Shown here: positions 44,669 to 55,968 of the stretch, one piece after another
How positions within the stretch are numbered: position 1 is the stretch's first letter
Layout of the letters: each line of letters begins with the position of its first letter
Assembly: GCA_051530055.1 (NCBI GenBank)
Contig: CM121343.1
Coordinates: 7,192,001 to 7,256,000, forward strand
DNA length: 64,000 bases
From: Neoechinorhynchus agilis
Lineage: Eukaryota > Acanthocephala
Direction: 5' to 3'
Position numbers and translations under genes: made by a program
The notes under the pieces: model-generated
The model's database searches: none
Seen by the model: only the letters and a program-made list of their open reading frames with translations
Told to the model about the DNA's origin: nothing

Positions 44669-45511
44669 TTACTCACAATTAGAGAATAAAGTTATCCATA
44701 ATCGAGTAGCAATACAGGCAAACACAAAAAATGGGATAACAAGACGGAACACAAATCGAACATCACTTCCATCGTCTTCAAATTTACGATCAACATCCAG
44801 ATCTGGAAGCACGATATTAGATTCGCGGTTGTCTCGATGATGGTGTTCACTATCCTTACATCGATTACGTCGCTGAAGTCTATCCATTTTGACTCTTGGT
44901 GAAGATTGGCCATGAGCCGGTCCACACGCATTGCGGACGGAAGGCATTCGTAAGCACCATTGAGCAATCTTCATTATTTCGCATTGATACGTAGATTGCT
45001 TTCCGTTTGGATTTATAGAGTTCCACCTCGGTCGACGTTTGCTCCTCAAGTTAACTTTGTATTGAGAATCGGCGCTGCTTTTAGTATATTTGAGAAAATT
45101 GAATGAAGTTTCTGGAGTCGGCGTCTTAAGTACACTTGCATTTGATAGGTTAATTATGGAATTCTCATCTTGAAATAAGCAATTCTCAAAGTATGAGCGG
45201 CACGCTCCTTCCAATGCCAAATGATCAATTATTTCTCTGTAATACTCAATGATCAAATGACTGTGTGAGTGAAAGTAATCGTGGCTCAGGTCGTTAGTGT
45301 TTATTTCCGGATCGAGAGAATGTATTGCCACTTTCGCAAAGAACGTAGGTGGCATTGGAGAAGGAAGCTTTACTGCCTGTGAAGTGTTTCCAATGTAACA
45401 CAACAGTGAAGATGTTGAAGGCGCTGAAAGTGAACGGGTTTTTTTGTATTTCTCTGTCAGAAATCGCCGACTTTTGTACGCTCTGGAAGGTAGCACTGAC
45501 GCTGGAATCAC
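44669..45511 (-). CDS. Uncharacterised protein with C-terminal membrane segment
   Basis: 280 residues, uninterrupted. No known domain is recognised. Visible features: Ser/Thr/Arg-rich N-terminus, a central acidic and aromatic stretch (HDYFHSHSHLIIEYYREI), a basic Arg/His-rich region (MDRLQRRNRCKDSEHHHR), and one hydrophobic segment near the end (FRLVIPFFVFACIATRLWI) followed by only about six residues, as in tail-anchored proteins. Upstream exons are possible. The long, compositionally ordinary frame without repeat similarity supports a host gene; function unknown. 45512-46019 holds nothing recognised. Confidence 0.45.
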   Translation of the reverse strand: MIPASVLPSRAYKSRRFLTEKYKKTRSLSAPSTSSLLCYIGNTSQAVKLPSPMPPTFFAKVAIHSLDPEINTNDLSHDYFHSHSHLIIEYYREIIDHLALEGACRSYFENCLFQDENSIINLSNASVLKTPTPETSFNFLKYTKSSADSQYKVNLRSKRRPRWNSINPNGKQSTYQCEIMKIAQWCLRMPSVRNACGPAHGQSSPRVKMDRLQRRNRCKDSEHHHRDNRESNIVLPDLDVDRKFEDDGSDVRFVFRLVIPFFVFACIATRLWITLFSNCE

Positions 45512-46019
45512 TTCTTTTCGCTTTCGTTGATTAATTTACAAATGTACCAGAGAAGTGCAGTCACTGGTAGTTGCGGTGCCATTAGCAGCGGCAAAACTAA
45601 GACGACGACAGCATCACTTGTCGTATCTTAAGAAGGCAGATACTACAACCGAATAGTAAGGCGCCTGCACGGTCTTTCCACACTGACTAGAACGATGGAG
45701 TCTTATCATACTAATTACTAAGAAATTCCGCAGTCGACATGGCTTCTCATCATGTGCCAATACCGTTTATCATATCGCCAATACGACCGCCATATCTCAT
45801 ATGCAATCGGACACTTATAGTGTGAATGCAAACGAATTATAATTTACACCGCACTGATAATGTAGACCATATCGATCACAACTTTGTGAGGCAATCGCTT
45901 CAGGCGAAAATTTCCATTAAAGATGTCTCATAGACAATCTCTAGCAATTATTCTAGACAAACATTAAATGAGAAAAACCCATCCACTTCTTGATTCAACG
46001 TTGGTCATTTTTAAAACGC

Positions 46020-46316
46020 CGTGTGGTGTGCGCGTTCATAATGCGCTCGATATGTCGAAGGTTCAACGCCACCGGTCGCTGGGTTCCACGGGTGCGCGAG
46101 GCTGCTGGAAGGGTGGGGTCAGGTTTGAGATCACCCATCGGCCCCAAGGGGGGTTGCCCCTGGCCCTTCGAGTGCGGTTGAGCGCCTCCGATGTGTGTAA
46201 ATTAGCCCAAAGGCTCCCAAAAAAGGAATATCGCCGAGAGGCCAAAAAGAAGATGTCACAAACTAACAAGAGTGTATGAGGCCTTGACAATAAATAAATA
46301 AAAAATAAAACAATGA
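46020..46316 (+). mobile_element. GC-rich retroposon-like segment with (AAATA) tail
   Basis: An isolated GC-rich island in AT-rich surroundings that ends in gccttgacaataaataaataaaaaataaaac. A simple A-rich tail after a compact body is typical of SINEs and of 5'-truncated LINEs. It holds overlapping open frames on both strands, none recognised. No tRNA-like head with both promoter boxes could be confirmed. Confidence 0.35.
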
Positions 46317-46319
46317 TGC

Positions 46320-47110
46320 CTCACTGACAGTCATCGAAACAAGTTATTTAGCAAACAATTGACGACCACTTGGACCGAATAAATCGAATTTTCAGACTTT
46401 TGACAATGCTTCAAGGAAATAAAGCCGCCGGGGATTCTTTATGTCAAAATCAACGACATTACCATATCGCATGCTAATCATAATCAATTCTAATAAATAT
46501 CATTTATAGGCAATTGCAATCTTATAGTAAAATTTGGATTTTCGTTCTTTTACATGAAATTTCGGTACGTACTGGATTAAATTAGAAAAAAAGGTTCATT
46601 TGAGCTCAATGCGACTAGAGATTATCTCGTGAAAAGAGGTCTTCGAATGGAAAAGTATAGGTTAAAATACCAACTAAAGCTACCTTAGCGGTCGAGCAAT
46701 GTAGTTAAAGATTCTATCATCGACAAAGCAAACGTTCGATTTATTTGTGTATGAAGCAGGAAATCAACGCACCTAAAATCTATCTGAAAAATTGATTTCT
46801 TTAAGATTTATTGACATTGAAATAATCCTTACTTGGATCTACGTAGTGACTTATATAATGCAATGCAGCAAAGTATAATAAATGTTTAACTTATATCATC
46901 ACGCCTGACAATTAATATTGATATAGTTGCCAATTTAAAATGTTTCAAACACGCTGAAGAGGTGAAAGTGCTCGTTTTGGCGATAAAGAGGCAATTAACA
47001 AATTTATTTGTAAGTTGAAGAATCGTTGGTGTCTTGAGTCTTGTCACAAAAAATCTGATTTACAAAAACCATTGATCGAATCAATAACCCGAGCCGAAGT
47101 GTTGTTTAGG
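46320..47110. other. Intergenic, nothing recognised
   Basis: AT-rich, no supported features. Confidence 0.5.
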
Positions 47111-47114
47111 TCTT

Positions 47115-47790
47115 CAAACGGTAAATAATTTTTTTATTGAAAACGTTCTTCGAACATCGTCGGGTTCATCATCAGTTTGTTACATATTAAAAGACGCTGA
47201 GTTACTAAAAGACGAAACGTCTTTTAACAAACTGATGATGAAACGTCTTTAATAAATTCTTTACCGAGTGAGAATAGCTAAATAAAAGACTTAATCATAT
47301 TTCCTGGTACCTCCTCACATATCGACATTTTGAACTTTTTATTAGTCTTTTATTTGGGTCTTCAACCCGTAAAGAGTTTATTAAAGACGTTCTGCGAACC
47401 TCGTTGGGTTCATCATCAGTTTGTGGGTTATTAAAAGACGCTAACAAACTGATGATGAACAAGACGAGGTTCCCAGAACGTCTTTAATGAATTCTTTACC
47501 GAGTGAGAATAGCTAAATAAAAGACTTTTAATCATATTCTCCGGTACCTAATCACATATCGACATTTTGAACATTTGATTAAAAGTCTTTTATTTGGGTC
47601 TTCACCCGGTAAAGAGTTTATTAAAGACGTTCTGGGAATCACGTCGGGTGCGTCTTAAACGTTTTTTAATACGAGGTTCGCGGAACGTCTTTAATAAACT
47701 CTTTACTGAGTGAGAATAGCTGAATAAAAGATTTTTAATCATATTCTCCGGTACCTAATCACATATCGACATTGTGAAATAACATCAACG
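47115..47790. repeat. Tandem fold-back elements, CTGATGATGAACCC family
   Basis: At least three units with aaagacgttctgcgaacctcg and linker ccggtacctaatcacatatcg, repeated at about 235-bp steps (linkers near 47300, 47545 and 47750). The third hairpin is collapsed. Same family as 31915-32625. A 70-codon frame just after it (47831-48043) has no recognisable domain. Confidence 0.75.
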
Positions 47791-48240
47791 CATAATCGCC
47801 TTCCTGCACTATTAAGGCTTTACGAAACATTTGATCGTATATGGAACAAAAACTTACAAAAAAGGCACTTTAGCTTTGGTCAAGTACTTTTCATATATTA
47901 CTATAAAACCTTTCGGTGACCAAGTTGAATTTTACTATACATTTGCTTTCACTTCCCTCTCAGTGGATCTGCAGCGAAGCTCCAGAAATGAGATTAAAGA
48001 TTTGGTTTTTATGTTTGCAGGATGTCTTATAGAGACCAGATAATTTATCACCGTCCGCGTAATTCGCTCCCCCAAAATGTCCACCATATAAATCGCGAAA
48101 TCGAATATTCACAACATTTTTCATTAAAGGAATAACATTTAAAGCATCCTTAAATTTGTTCAGTAAAAAGAAAGTTTGCTTCTGGTAGCAAGCTACCTTA
48201 GCTCAATATCTAAGTGATGACCATAAAATGGTCCTTAACC

Positions 48241-48745
48241 TACAGAGGTCCATCTTTACAAGCTTCGACCAGAACGGACATCCCCAGATCGGATCTTCCC
48301 TTGATCACCCAATTGAATCCGTAATCGACTCAAAAATCAACAATCGCGTGCTTGTGAGGACCCAAAGTTTAAGAATAAACATAAACTAAGCTCACAGCAA
48401 ATCAAGTCTCATGTATCTACGAGCCTCCCAGATCCATCCCTTTACCACTCGGAACCGTCGCAAGGACACTTGCAGCGTTGCCGCGCTGGATCGCGAGACC
48501 TATGTTTTGCAGGAAGAACGTTCCTGCTCTTGGGTGCAACCGGAGACCCAAAAGCAGGACGTTCTTCCTGCAAAACATAGGTCTCGCGATCCAGCGCGGC
48601 AACGCTGCAAGTGTCCTTGCGACGGTTCCGAGTGGTAAAGGGATGGATCTGGGAGGCTCGTAGATACATGAGACTTGATTTGCTGTGAGGACCCAAAGTT
48701 GCATCTAATTTCTTAAGTACAAAAACGTGTTATTATTATAGACCA
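48241..48745. mobile_element. GAGGACCC element, copy C, containing a 300-bp palindrome
   Basis: Both sides have the element's gaggacccaaagtt motif (48357 and 48687); the left has the accagaacggacatcc unit and the right ends aaaacgtgttattatta. Between them, 48391-48689 is a nearly perfect palindrome centred near 48540. Each arm (about 145 bp) encodes the C-terminal piece FLQNIGLAIQRGNAASV of the retroelement endonuclease-like domain, so the two copies face each other with almost no spacer. Confidence 0.65.
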
Positions 48746-48950
48746 CCGATAAGTATTGTTGTGATTTAGATACACACACACGAACAATAAAATTTACCTT
48801 TTTATGTGATTTAAAGAAAGATTGTAATCTTAATTTTTATTGGTTTTATCCCCAAAACACCGTACGCACTAAGAAAGACTGAAAATATTGCAAAATCGTG
48901 GCTTCAAATAATCAAAAACACGATTAAATTCCGCGAGTGCTCTACATGAG

Positions 48951-49925
48951 TCAGGACTTGACAAAGTGATCTTCATAGGGAAGTACCTTAACGATTTCGT
49001 ATTTTCCTTTGGTTCCACGGCGTGAAAATCTATTCCCAGCAGTAGCACCACAGCAGTAGCAGAGGCATAGGAAGCTGGTGACAAGGGTCAGAAGTACGCC
49101 TGCAGCACAAATATAGAAGGCAATATCGAATTGTTCGATTTCCAGTAGCCATGGATTGAGTCTGTAGATCACTGCGTTGCTTTTATATGCTTCGAATTGT
49201 GTAAGAGCGATTCTGTGATGTATCCATTGAAACAGAAAGATACCGAGTGATCCAGCTCCCGAAAGGAAAGAGAAGAATGATGCGATGGTGATAAATGAAA
49301 ACGGGATGGATAAGTGTTGTGGGCAGAACTTGAGTAATGCGCTGACTATGCAGACGATTGCTGTAAGGATAGCCGCTGAAATAAGAAGCCATGCCATAAT
49401 AAGTTGAAGGAGGTTATCTGAGAATAAGTAAGTTGTTCGCTCGGCTTCTCGGGAATTCCGACCGACCGAAGTAAGTTTGAATCGGCGTCTAAAGCAGTGT
49501 AGTTTCCTGTCGAGCCACTGAATATCACCTAGCAGTCTCGGACAACCGATTTCATCATCATAGGATTCACATTCGGGCAAATTGTCGCACCTGAGTGTAG
49601 CATTTACACAGCACCTTCCGCACATTATTTCATCGCTTTTGCAGTTGCCTGTTGAACATTGCCTATTTTGCACGCTCGAATTAAGATGAACCACATTTAT
49701 CCACCTATAATGGATACAATTTTTGAACATATTATAGCGTTTGATAAAGGGAATCCGTTCGTAGGACTTAACGAGTCCACTGGGTAAATTGCTCTCATCG
49801 ACGTATCGTCCTTTTGACCTAAAGCTGAACGTGACCCATCTATCCGAAATGAGGCCGAACAGAATAAGGGACAATGAGACCAAGCTTGGTATTAAGATTG
49901 AAATCAGTGATAAGTTCAGGTACAT
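48951..49925 (-). CDS. Four-pass membrane protein with LDLa motif in first loop
   Basis: 324 residues if translation starts at MYLNLSLISI, just before the first membrane segment. The segments lie at about residues 5-28, 180-206, 215-242 and 285-310. The first extracellular loop (about 30-175) is unusually long and Cys-rich and contains CGRCCVNATLRCDNLPEC followed by ESYDDEIGC; the D-N-L-x-x-C-x-x-x-D-D-E-x-x-C end matches the calcium-binding half of an LDL-receptor class A module. The four-pass layout with a W after segment 1 (SDRWVTF) is claudin/PMP22-like. The C-terminus is cytosolic, basic then EIVKVLPYEDHF. It may be a junctional or adhesion protein. The frame is open 36 codons further upstream, probably as 5' UTR. 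Confidence 0.6.
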   Translation of the reverse strand: MYLNLSLISILIPSLVSLSLILFGLISDRWVTFSFRSKGRYVDESNLPSGLVKSYERIPFIKRYNMFKNCIHYRWINVVHLNSSVQNRQCSTGNCKSDEIMCGRCCVNATLRCDNLPECESYDDEIGCPRLLGDIQWLDRKLHCFRRRFKLTSVGRNSREAERTTYLFSDNLLQLIMAWLLISAAILTAIVCIVSALLKFCPQHLSIPFSFITIASFFSFLSGAGSLGIFLFQWIHHRIALTQFEAYKSNAVIYRLNPWLLEIEQFDIAFYICAAGVLLTLVTSFLCLCYCCGATAGNRFSRRGTKGKYEIVKVLPYEDHFVKS

Positions 49926-50039
49926 AAGTGAGAAGAGAGCCTTGCTTTGAAATTCTCTGAGTTTTGGGAGGATTTCTGCGTAACGATCAGGAGGAGAAGG
50001 AGGAGGAGAGTGGAGTTTACAAAGTAATACCAAATTTCT

Positions 50040-51395
50040 TTGAAGGCATTGTTGGTTAAAACGCTTTGCCTCAGGAGAGAGAGCGATGAAAAAGGAGGCA
50101 GCTGTGATGCTGCTCTATTTCCGCTTTGCTCCAACAACGCCTTCACATACTTTCCACAAACCAATAAGGCAAAGCTCTGTCTCCGTTTTTGAGCAGCGCG
50201 AAGGCTTGATATGTGTGGAACGAGGCACACAGACACGCAAGTAGGAAAAACGACAAGGGAAAACAAACGAGGAACAACTTTTCTCCTTGTCGTGAACTCA
50301 CATCAGTCTCTCACCGAGAGCTCTTTCTCATGCTACGAGTTATGCATAATGATGTGTACTCGGGTAACGTTGGTTGAACGAGCACCACCTTTTCGTTGTC
50401 GATCAACGCATAACTTCACATTGTGAACACTATCTTCGATGACGGTAACATTCTTTTATTATGAAATATTTCGACAGAGAAAACCTTATCCGAGCCATTG
50501 CTTTGAACCAAAATCATGTTCAAAACCATCCTGATGGACCTTGCTGGTATGAATATCTTCGATCATTCGAAATCCAATGCCGAATACACACTAGGAATGG
50601 CTCTTATTGAATATTTTTAGCACATTGGTTTTCGAACAACAACAGAAATCATTCACACTTTGAAAACTTCTATTTCCTTTAGGGTTTTCGTGCTTAATCA
50701 ATATTCAGTAAACTATTACTGGTAAGTGAACAAATCTAATTTTGCTTCTCTTAAGATCTTTCAAAAGAATTATCCGATTTTCTATTACGCTCCGGTGAAT
50801 TTGTTCGTTTTCCTTTCTAAACAACCAAAAAAATCTTGTTATCAAAGAGAGTTAATCAAATTTCAAATTCGTAGTTGGGCGTTGCGAAGCTTGTCAAAAC
50901 CAAACAGTAATACATTTCAATAACATTTCTCGTGTTGGATACAAGTCCATAATGCACCATTGTACTTCAATTTAAGCTCGAGTCTTCAATTAAGAATGAA
51001 ATGTCACTTACAACGATCAACATTTGTTCTTAGATGTCGCGCGGCATCTAATTTAAACAAATTTGACACAGTCTATATTTTCCACAAGTTATACTCTTGG
51101 GAGTGAATTAATTTTATAAATTATTGTTCAGACATGCAAATTTCATTGAATCATGTCAAGGAACTCACACACGAAGATTTCGAATAGATTGCTTTCGCTC
51201 TGAAAAGTGGCCAGGAACCAATTGCAACAGAAGGAAGGGTTTTTTTGTCGAATCGTTAGCATAAAACTAATTCATGGCGCTATTCCTTAGGACCAAATTA
51301 GAAGAAGTACTTAATGAGGTGATATAAAGCTTTCATATGAAATAGACGGATTACTCCTATCACACCCTCAGCTCTGACAATAGAAATGACCTTTC
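50040..51395. other. Intergenic, no confident gene
   Basis: Includes the 5' flank of the four-pass protein gene and short open frames without domains (for example 50211-50426, 50726-50923). Nothing is recognised. Confidence 0.45.
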
Positions 51396-51396
51396 C

Positions 51397-51965
51397 TTGG
51401 CCATCTCAATCATAAAATATTCCCTAACTTCGACAATGCCCAAGAAATTCATTGAGATCTCCAAATGTGACTTACCAATCTTGAAACTCCTTCAAAATCA
51501 AGTATCTGCGTCCCATCGAAATAAATATCCTGACGTTCAGACGGCAATTCAACGTGGTGGAGGGCCGTCAAAGATTCTCTTGGTCTACTCAATTATGATC
51601 CATTCCCAAACTTGTCACCACCCCAATTCAAAACCTCTGCACTGACTCAAATTACAGCCATTACCCCATCTCAGACTCTAAACAAAACTATAACTCCACA
51701 ACTGACACTTCTGTCATCTCTCCAATACTCTTAGTTGCGTCATATGAAGTCCTCCAATCAACAAATTATCCCGAAATTCTTATCCCAAACTAGCCCCTTT
51801 GATGAATTATCCCCGAACTCATCGACCTTCTTAATCTCATTGTAAATCACAGCTTTTTATATGGCATCCACCCCTCATACCTGAGAACTGCTAAAATGAT
51901 CCATCTTCCGAAAAATGGATATCCGGTTTCCACCGATTCATTTGGTCCAATAAGTTACCTTTTCA
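51397..51965 (+). mobile_element. LINE fragment (CR1/Jockey-like RT), copy 2
   Basis: Plus-strand counterpart of 25200-25835. It covers the start of reverse transcriptase: LILIPN region, NHSFLYGIHPSYLRTAKMIH, LPKNG, and GPISYL, the equivalent of the conserved YRPISLL motif. Frame breaks are present (for example a stop in the Pro-Asn/Ala-Pro junction near 51791) and it ends soon after the PISYL motif, so the palm and active-site region is missing. It preserves the empty site of the 89-bp insert seen in copy 1. Confidence 0.6.
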
Positions 51966-51984
51966 AACGCCTCCGCCATTTAGG

Positions 51985-52170
51985 AATCACCTTTCCTTCG
52001 TTAAAAATCACCAATTCCCATCCGACCGGATATTTTCAACCGGCCGGACCAGTAATCCACTCCAAAATCAACAGTCACATTCATTTATCTTGACAAAACT
52101 CGAGTGTTCATGAGGATCCAAATGTACATGGTTACTTTTCTTTGAAAAAAAAACGCGTTATTATAAATTG
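51985..52170 (+). mobile_element. GAGGACCC element end, copy D
   Basis: Contains the accggatattttcaaccggccgg region, ccactccaaaatcaacagtcac, actcgagtgttcatgaggat, ccaaatgtacatgg and the outer end aacgcgttattataaa. It directly follows the LINE fragment, as a related LINE piece also precedes the end in copy B; this recurring order suggests that the LINE piece is part of, or was captured by, the larger element. Confidence 0.55.
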
Positions 52171-52179
52171 CGTTAAGGA

Positions 52180-52685
52180 CGACAAAATCGTGGACAGATA
52201 AACTATTGGTGTTCTTTAAAAACTGTTTTCAATTCCGCTTAATTATTTGATGAAAAGATGGAAAAGGCGTCAAGTGTAAAGTTAATTAAAAACGACAAAG
52301 TGTTTCCAAATGAGCACAAAACAAAAATAAGTAGACGATAGACAACAATTCCTATGGAATTTTGATGTCGACAAATATGCAGCCAAATAGTTATAAGCTT
52401 GTATAATTCATTAAAACATGATGGAGGAGTCTTAAATGTGGAAGATCATCATTCATGAAGGTACGCTCGTCGTCAGTAAATACTCAGAAAACGTATTATT
52501 CCATCGTACGGTTGTTCTTTACCAACATTTCCTCAAAGCTTTGAAGGTCAAGCGACTTCTACTAAGCCCGCGTTTTAAATTTTGAAATATTTTATTCTTT
52601 CAATAATTTGGACCTATGTCTAAGAAGAAATAGTTGATCCATTAAGTACTTAATATCAATTTGTGAAGCTTATAATGAAGCAAGT
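52180..52685. other. Intergenic, nothing recognised
   Basis: AT-rich spacer between two mobile elements. Confidence 0.4.
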
Positions 52686-52689
52686 ATTC

Positions 52690-53715
52690 CAGAAAAGGTA
52701 GAGGGGCTTTATGTCGGCCAGAAGTAGCATAGATGCAATATTTGCAATGAGACAGTTGTACGAAAAGTGCTATGAAAAGAAGAAAGAGCTGCACAGTGTC
52801 TTCATTGACCTCAAAAAGTCCTACGATACCGTCCCCGGAGATCTGATATGGATGTGCCTGAGCAGGAAATTCTGTCCAGCGGTGTACGTTCGAGTAATAC
52901 AAGATATGTACAAGGAATGCAAGGTAAGCCCGGTCGGAAACACGAGCGAATTCCCCGTGAAAGCTGGACTACATCAAGGATCAGCACTAAGTCCATATTT
53001 ATTCGTGATAATCATGGACGTAATCAGCGAACCGTCAAATAGAGGTGCTCCGTGGAATATTTTATTTGCTGATGGTATTGTATTGTCGAGCTAAACGTGC
53101 CATGAACAAAAATGGAGATAGGCCTTGGAAGGAAATGGTCTACGTATCTCGAAGGACAAAAACCGTCTATGTCTGACCGAAAAGCATTTGCTCACAAGAT
53201 ACGCAACTGAACAAAGCTGAAAACTTCAAATATCTGGGTTGATTCGTATCGAAGGAAAGCGACATGACAGCCCAAATAAGCGCTAGGATTCAAAACGGGT
53301 GGATGAAATGGAGAAGTCTCACTGGGATCATTTGTGATAATAAGGTACCACTGATGATAAAAGGTCAAGTCTTTAAGACTGCGATACGGCCAGTGATGAT
53401 TTATGGCTCAGCCACATCAAAAGACTACAGGTGGCCGAGATGAATATGCTGCGATGGATGGTCACCAGGAAAGACATAATCCCAAATAAATATGTGCGTG
53501 GATCGACCAAGGTGGAGGACGTGAAGGAAGTAATTCAGCAACGAAGGATCAAATGGAGCGAGAAAGTAAAAAATGGAATTCGGGACACATCCGAAATAGT
53601 GGCAATGGAGATTGAGGGAACAAGGAAACGGGGCAGACCCAAAAAAAGGTGGAAAGACGCAGTTGCAGAGGACAAAAGGTCAAGAGAGATGATGAACTAT
53701 GTTTGATTGAACATT
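52690..53715 (+). mobile_element. Non-LTR retrotransposon (RTE-like) RT fragment
   Basis: The first frame (52711-53094) gives SIDAIFAMRQLYEKCYEKKK, ELHSVFIDLKKSYDTVP, YVRVIQDMYKEC, AGLHQGSALSPYLF and NILFADGIVL: RT motifs up to the active site, where the second Asp of FADD is Gly. After frame breaks the C-terminal part follows (YGSATSK; 53431-53706: EMNMLRWM.., VRGSTKVEDV, QQRRIKWSEKV, RKRGRPKKRWKDAV), the usual end of this LINE type. The 5' endonuclease domain is absent. A truncated, inactive copy with at least three frame breaks. 53716-54364 holds no recognised gene other than the kinase promoter region. Confidence 0.8.
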
Positions 53716-54364
53716 TTTGTGCGACCTCGAAAAAGAGATAAGCTCGAAGAAAGAGGTATTTGATTTTGAAAATGTTTTTAGTGGTGCAGCGAACATAGCG
53801 GTCCTGTTCGATCCAATAAAATACTATGCAGAACGCTGACTCATTTTTATCATTGGTTTTAAAAATCCTGCTCATTAGTAGAAGAAATGTATGCTTAACG
53901 GTATATAACCTTGCGGCTGTGCATTTAAACTGGTCCGAAGCTTCTTTTTCTTAACGGCACGATGCATATGCGAAATCCGAATTGACTTTAGTCTCAAATA
54001 GGCCTCTATCAATTTTGTCGAGCTTCATACTTATGTACACATGATTCAAATGGATGTTTTCATGGAATCACGTCGCATTGATAAGCTTTGAAGATTACGG
54101 CTTCAAAAAAAATTGATCTGCGCCACTCACGCCATGCGGCACTCCGTATCAGTCTACAATTGCGTTTTCGTGCAATTTTCGGATCAATGGCACGTACGCA
54201 CTGAATGTAGTTGGTGTAGAGATGATCTCTAATCACCGTCCGTTTCATGTGACATTTATCGAACCGAATTAATCAGTTCGTTGCGCCGCACGAATCGCTG
54301 TCGCACGCTAGCACGAGCGAAACCGTCTGTTAGTAGTCTATTTTCTTTTTAGCCAATCATCGGG

Positions 54365-55357
54365 ATGTTAAGAAGTGCATCAATGCCCCAGGGTTTACCG
54401 GACCTAGGAGCATTCCATCTAAATGTTCTTGAACACATCGGGGCTGGGTCGTATGGATACGTCTATCGAGCCTACGACAACAGGAGCAATTCATTTGTTG
54501 CACTAAAAGCATTTCCTTATGATCAAGATTTGGACGATGGAATCCCACCTGATACACTTCGTGAAATATCCACTTTACGGCGACTAGAACATCCCAACAT
54601 CCTCAGTTTGATCGATGTGGTAACACATGAAAAAATGATATACGCCGAGGTTGAATATATTCCTTTTGATTGTCTTCAACTTATTCGTGCTTGTTCATAC
54701 ATTGGTCTACCGGAGGTATTGCACCGAAGCGTCTCTCGACAACTTTTATCTGCCGTAAGCTACATGCATCGAATGTCCATTATCCACCGGGATATAAAGC
54801 CTAGTAATATCCTGATAACTGAAAAAGGGACTGTAAAAATGGCCGATTTCGGACTATCTCGTACTTATACAATTCCAAGTCAGTGTTATACACACGAGGT
54901 AGTCACTGTGTCGTATCGTGCCCCAGAGCTTCTACTTGGATCCCGACGCTATACGCCTCTGATCGACGTATGGTCCACAGGGATGATTTTAGCTGAATTA
55001 GCATGCGGAATGAAAATTATTCAATCATCAAATGAACGGGATTGCTTGAAAGCAATCTTTAACATAGTCGATTTTCCTACCGTGGACGAATGGGATGGCG
55101 TTGATATCGATAATGATTTACGATATAATCAATCAACAGCTAAACGTAGAAACCTTGGCACACGAATTTTAAGACAAAAGTTAACAAGAATTTCAAAATA
55201 CGGATTTGACGTTATTGTCGATTTGCTACAACCTTGTCCGAAAATGAGAATATGTGCAGGCGTGGCACTTGAATACCCCTATTTTACAGAATATCCAAAC
55301 ACCGTCTCTGCGCTACCTCCGGACATCCTACAAGCATTGAATCGCCAACAACGCTAA
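54365..55357 (+). CDS. CDK-like protein kinase, intronless
   Basis: 330 residues in one exon. Glycine loop GAGSYGYVYRA (27-36), catalytic Lys in VALKAF (48), C-helix PPDTLREIS (61-69, where CDKs have PSTAIREIS), HRDIKPSNIL (141-150), DFGLSR (161-166), activation loop YTHEVVTVSYRAPELLLG with the Thr equivalent to CDK2 Thr160, and DVWSTGMILAEL. All catalytic residues are present, so it should be an active cyclin-dependent-type Ser/Thr kinase. The W of the usual LWYRAPE is Ser here, and the insert after the CDK-specific ..GDSEIDQL region is diverged (SSNERDCLKAIFNIVDFP). The lack of introns among intron-bearing neighbours suggests a retrogene. Which CDK subfamily is unclear; CDK4/6-like or CDK10/11-like are both possible. 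Confidence 0.8.
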   Translation: MLRSASMPQGLPDLGAFHLNVLEHIGAGSYGYVYRAYDNRSNSFVALKAFPYDQDLDDGIPPDTLREISTLRRLEHPNILSLIDVVTHEKMIYAEVEYIPFDCLQLIRACSYIGLPEVLHRSVSRQLLSAVSYMHRMSIIHRDIKPSNILITEKGTVKMADFGLSRTYTIPSQCYTHEVVTVSYRAPELLLGSRRYTPLIDVWSTGMILAELACGMKIIQSSNERDCLKAIFNIVDFPTVDEWDGVDIDNDLRYNQSTAKRRNLGTRILRQKLTRISKYGFDVIVDLLQPCPKMRICAGVALEYPYFTEYPNTVSALPPDILQALNRQQR

Positions 55358-55359
55358 AA

Positions 55360-55965
55360 CATTTTGATGTTCTGAAATGCAAGAACTTCAGATAGATGAA
55401 ATAACTTTGCTTTTATTATGATAGAGCCAGGAACTCATCCGTAACAATTATATCACTTTGACCGTCAGTTCGATTTTATCGCTCAAATTAAATGAAAAAT
55501 TCTATAGAACCCCGCGCTTCAAATGCCAAATATTAATTATTTCCATGACTTGTTAGAAAAAAAAGAATTATGGATGTTTTAGTAACGTAGATCGATAGTT
55601 ACTTATTCCATGATGAATATCACTCTCGAAAACTGAGGTGGGTTTAGTAACGTATCATCCGTTCAGCGACACTTTAGTGCTCCTGCGACACAATTTCGTT
55701 AAAAAAGAAACTTTTGCTCTTATCTACAACGTTCGCGGCAATTATTTTCAGGCAAGAATGACTTATAAACCATTTCGATTTTTTAGGTTAATATCTAACT
55801 TGGTAAGGCAGTTTAGAGCTCCTTAAATCTGAGGTACCCAAGAAACAATCTTCTATCTGAAAACAGAAGACGATCACCTAAGCCAGTTTAAAGATTGTAT
55901 GTTTAATCGGGAATAGGAAAGCCGTGGTGACGAGTCTAAATCATTTTCCCAACACCCTCATGTTT
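55360..55965. other. Intergenic, nothing recognised
   Basis: AT-rich; a 62-codon frame at 55638-55826 has no recognisable domain. Confidence 0.4.
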
Positions 55966-55968
55966 TAT

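Noticed and set aside
45968-46279. 103-codon frame as a host gene
   Set aside because: GC-rich island with an A-rich simple tail and overlapping frames on both strands fits a retroposon better.
48411-48704. Four overlapping frames as small genes
   Set aside because: All are produced by the palindrome with retroelement-domain arms.
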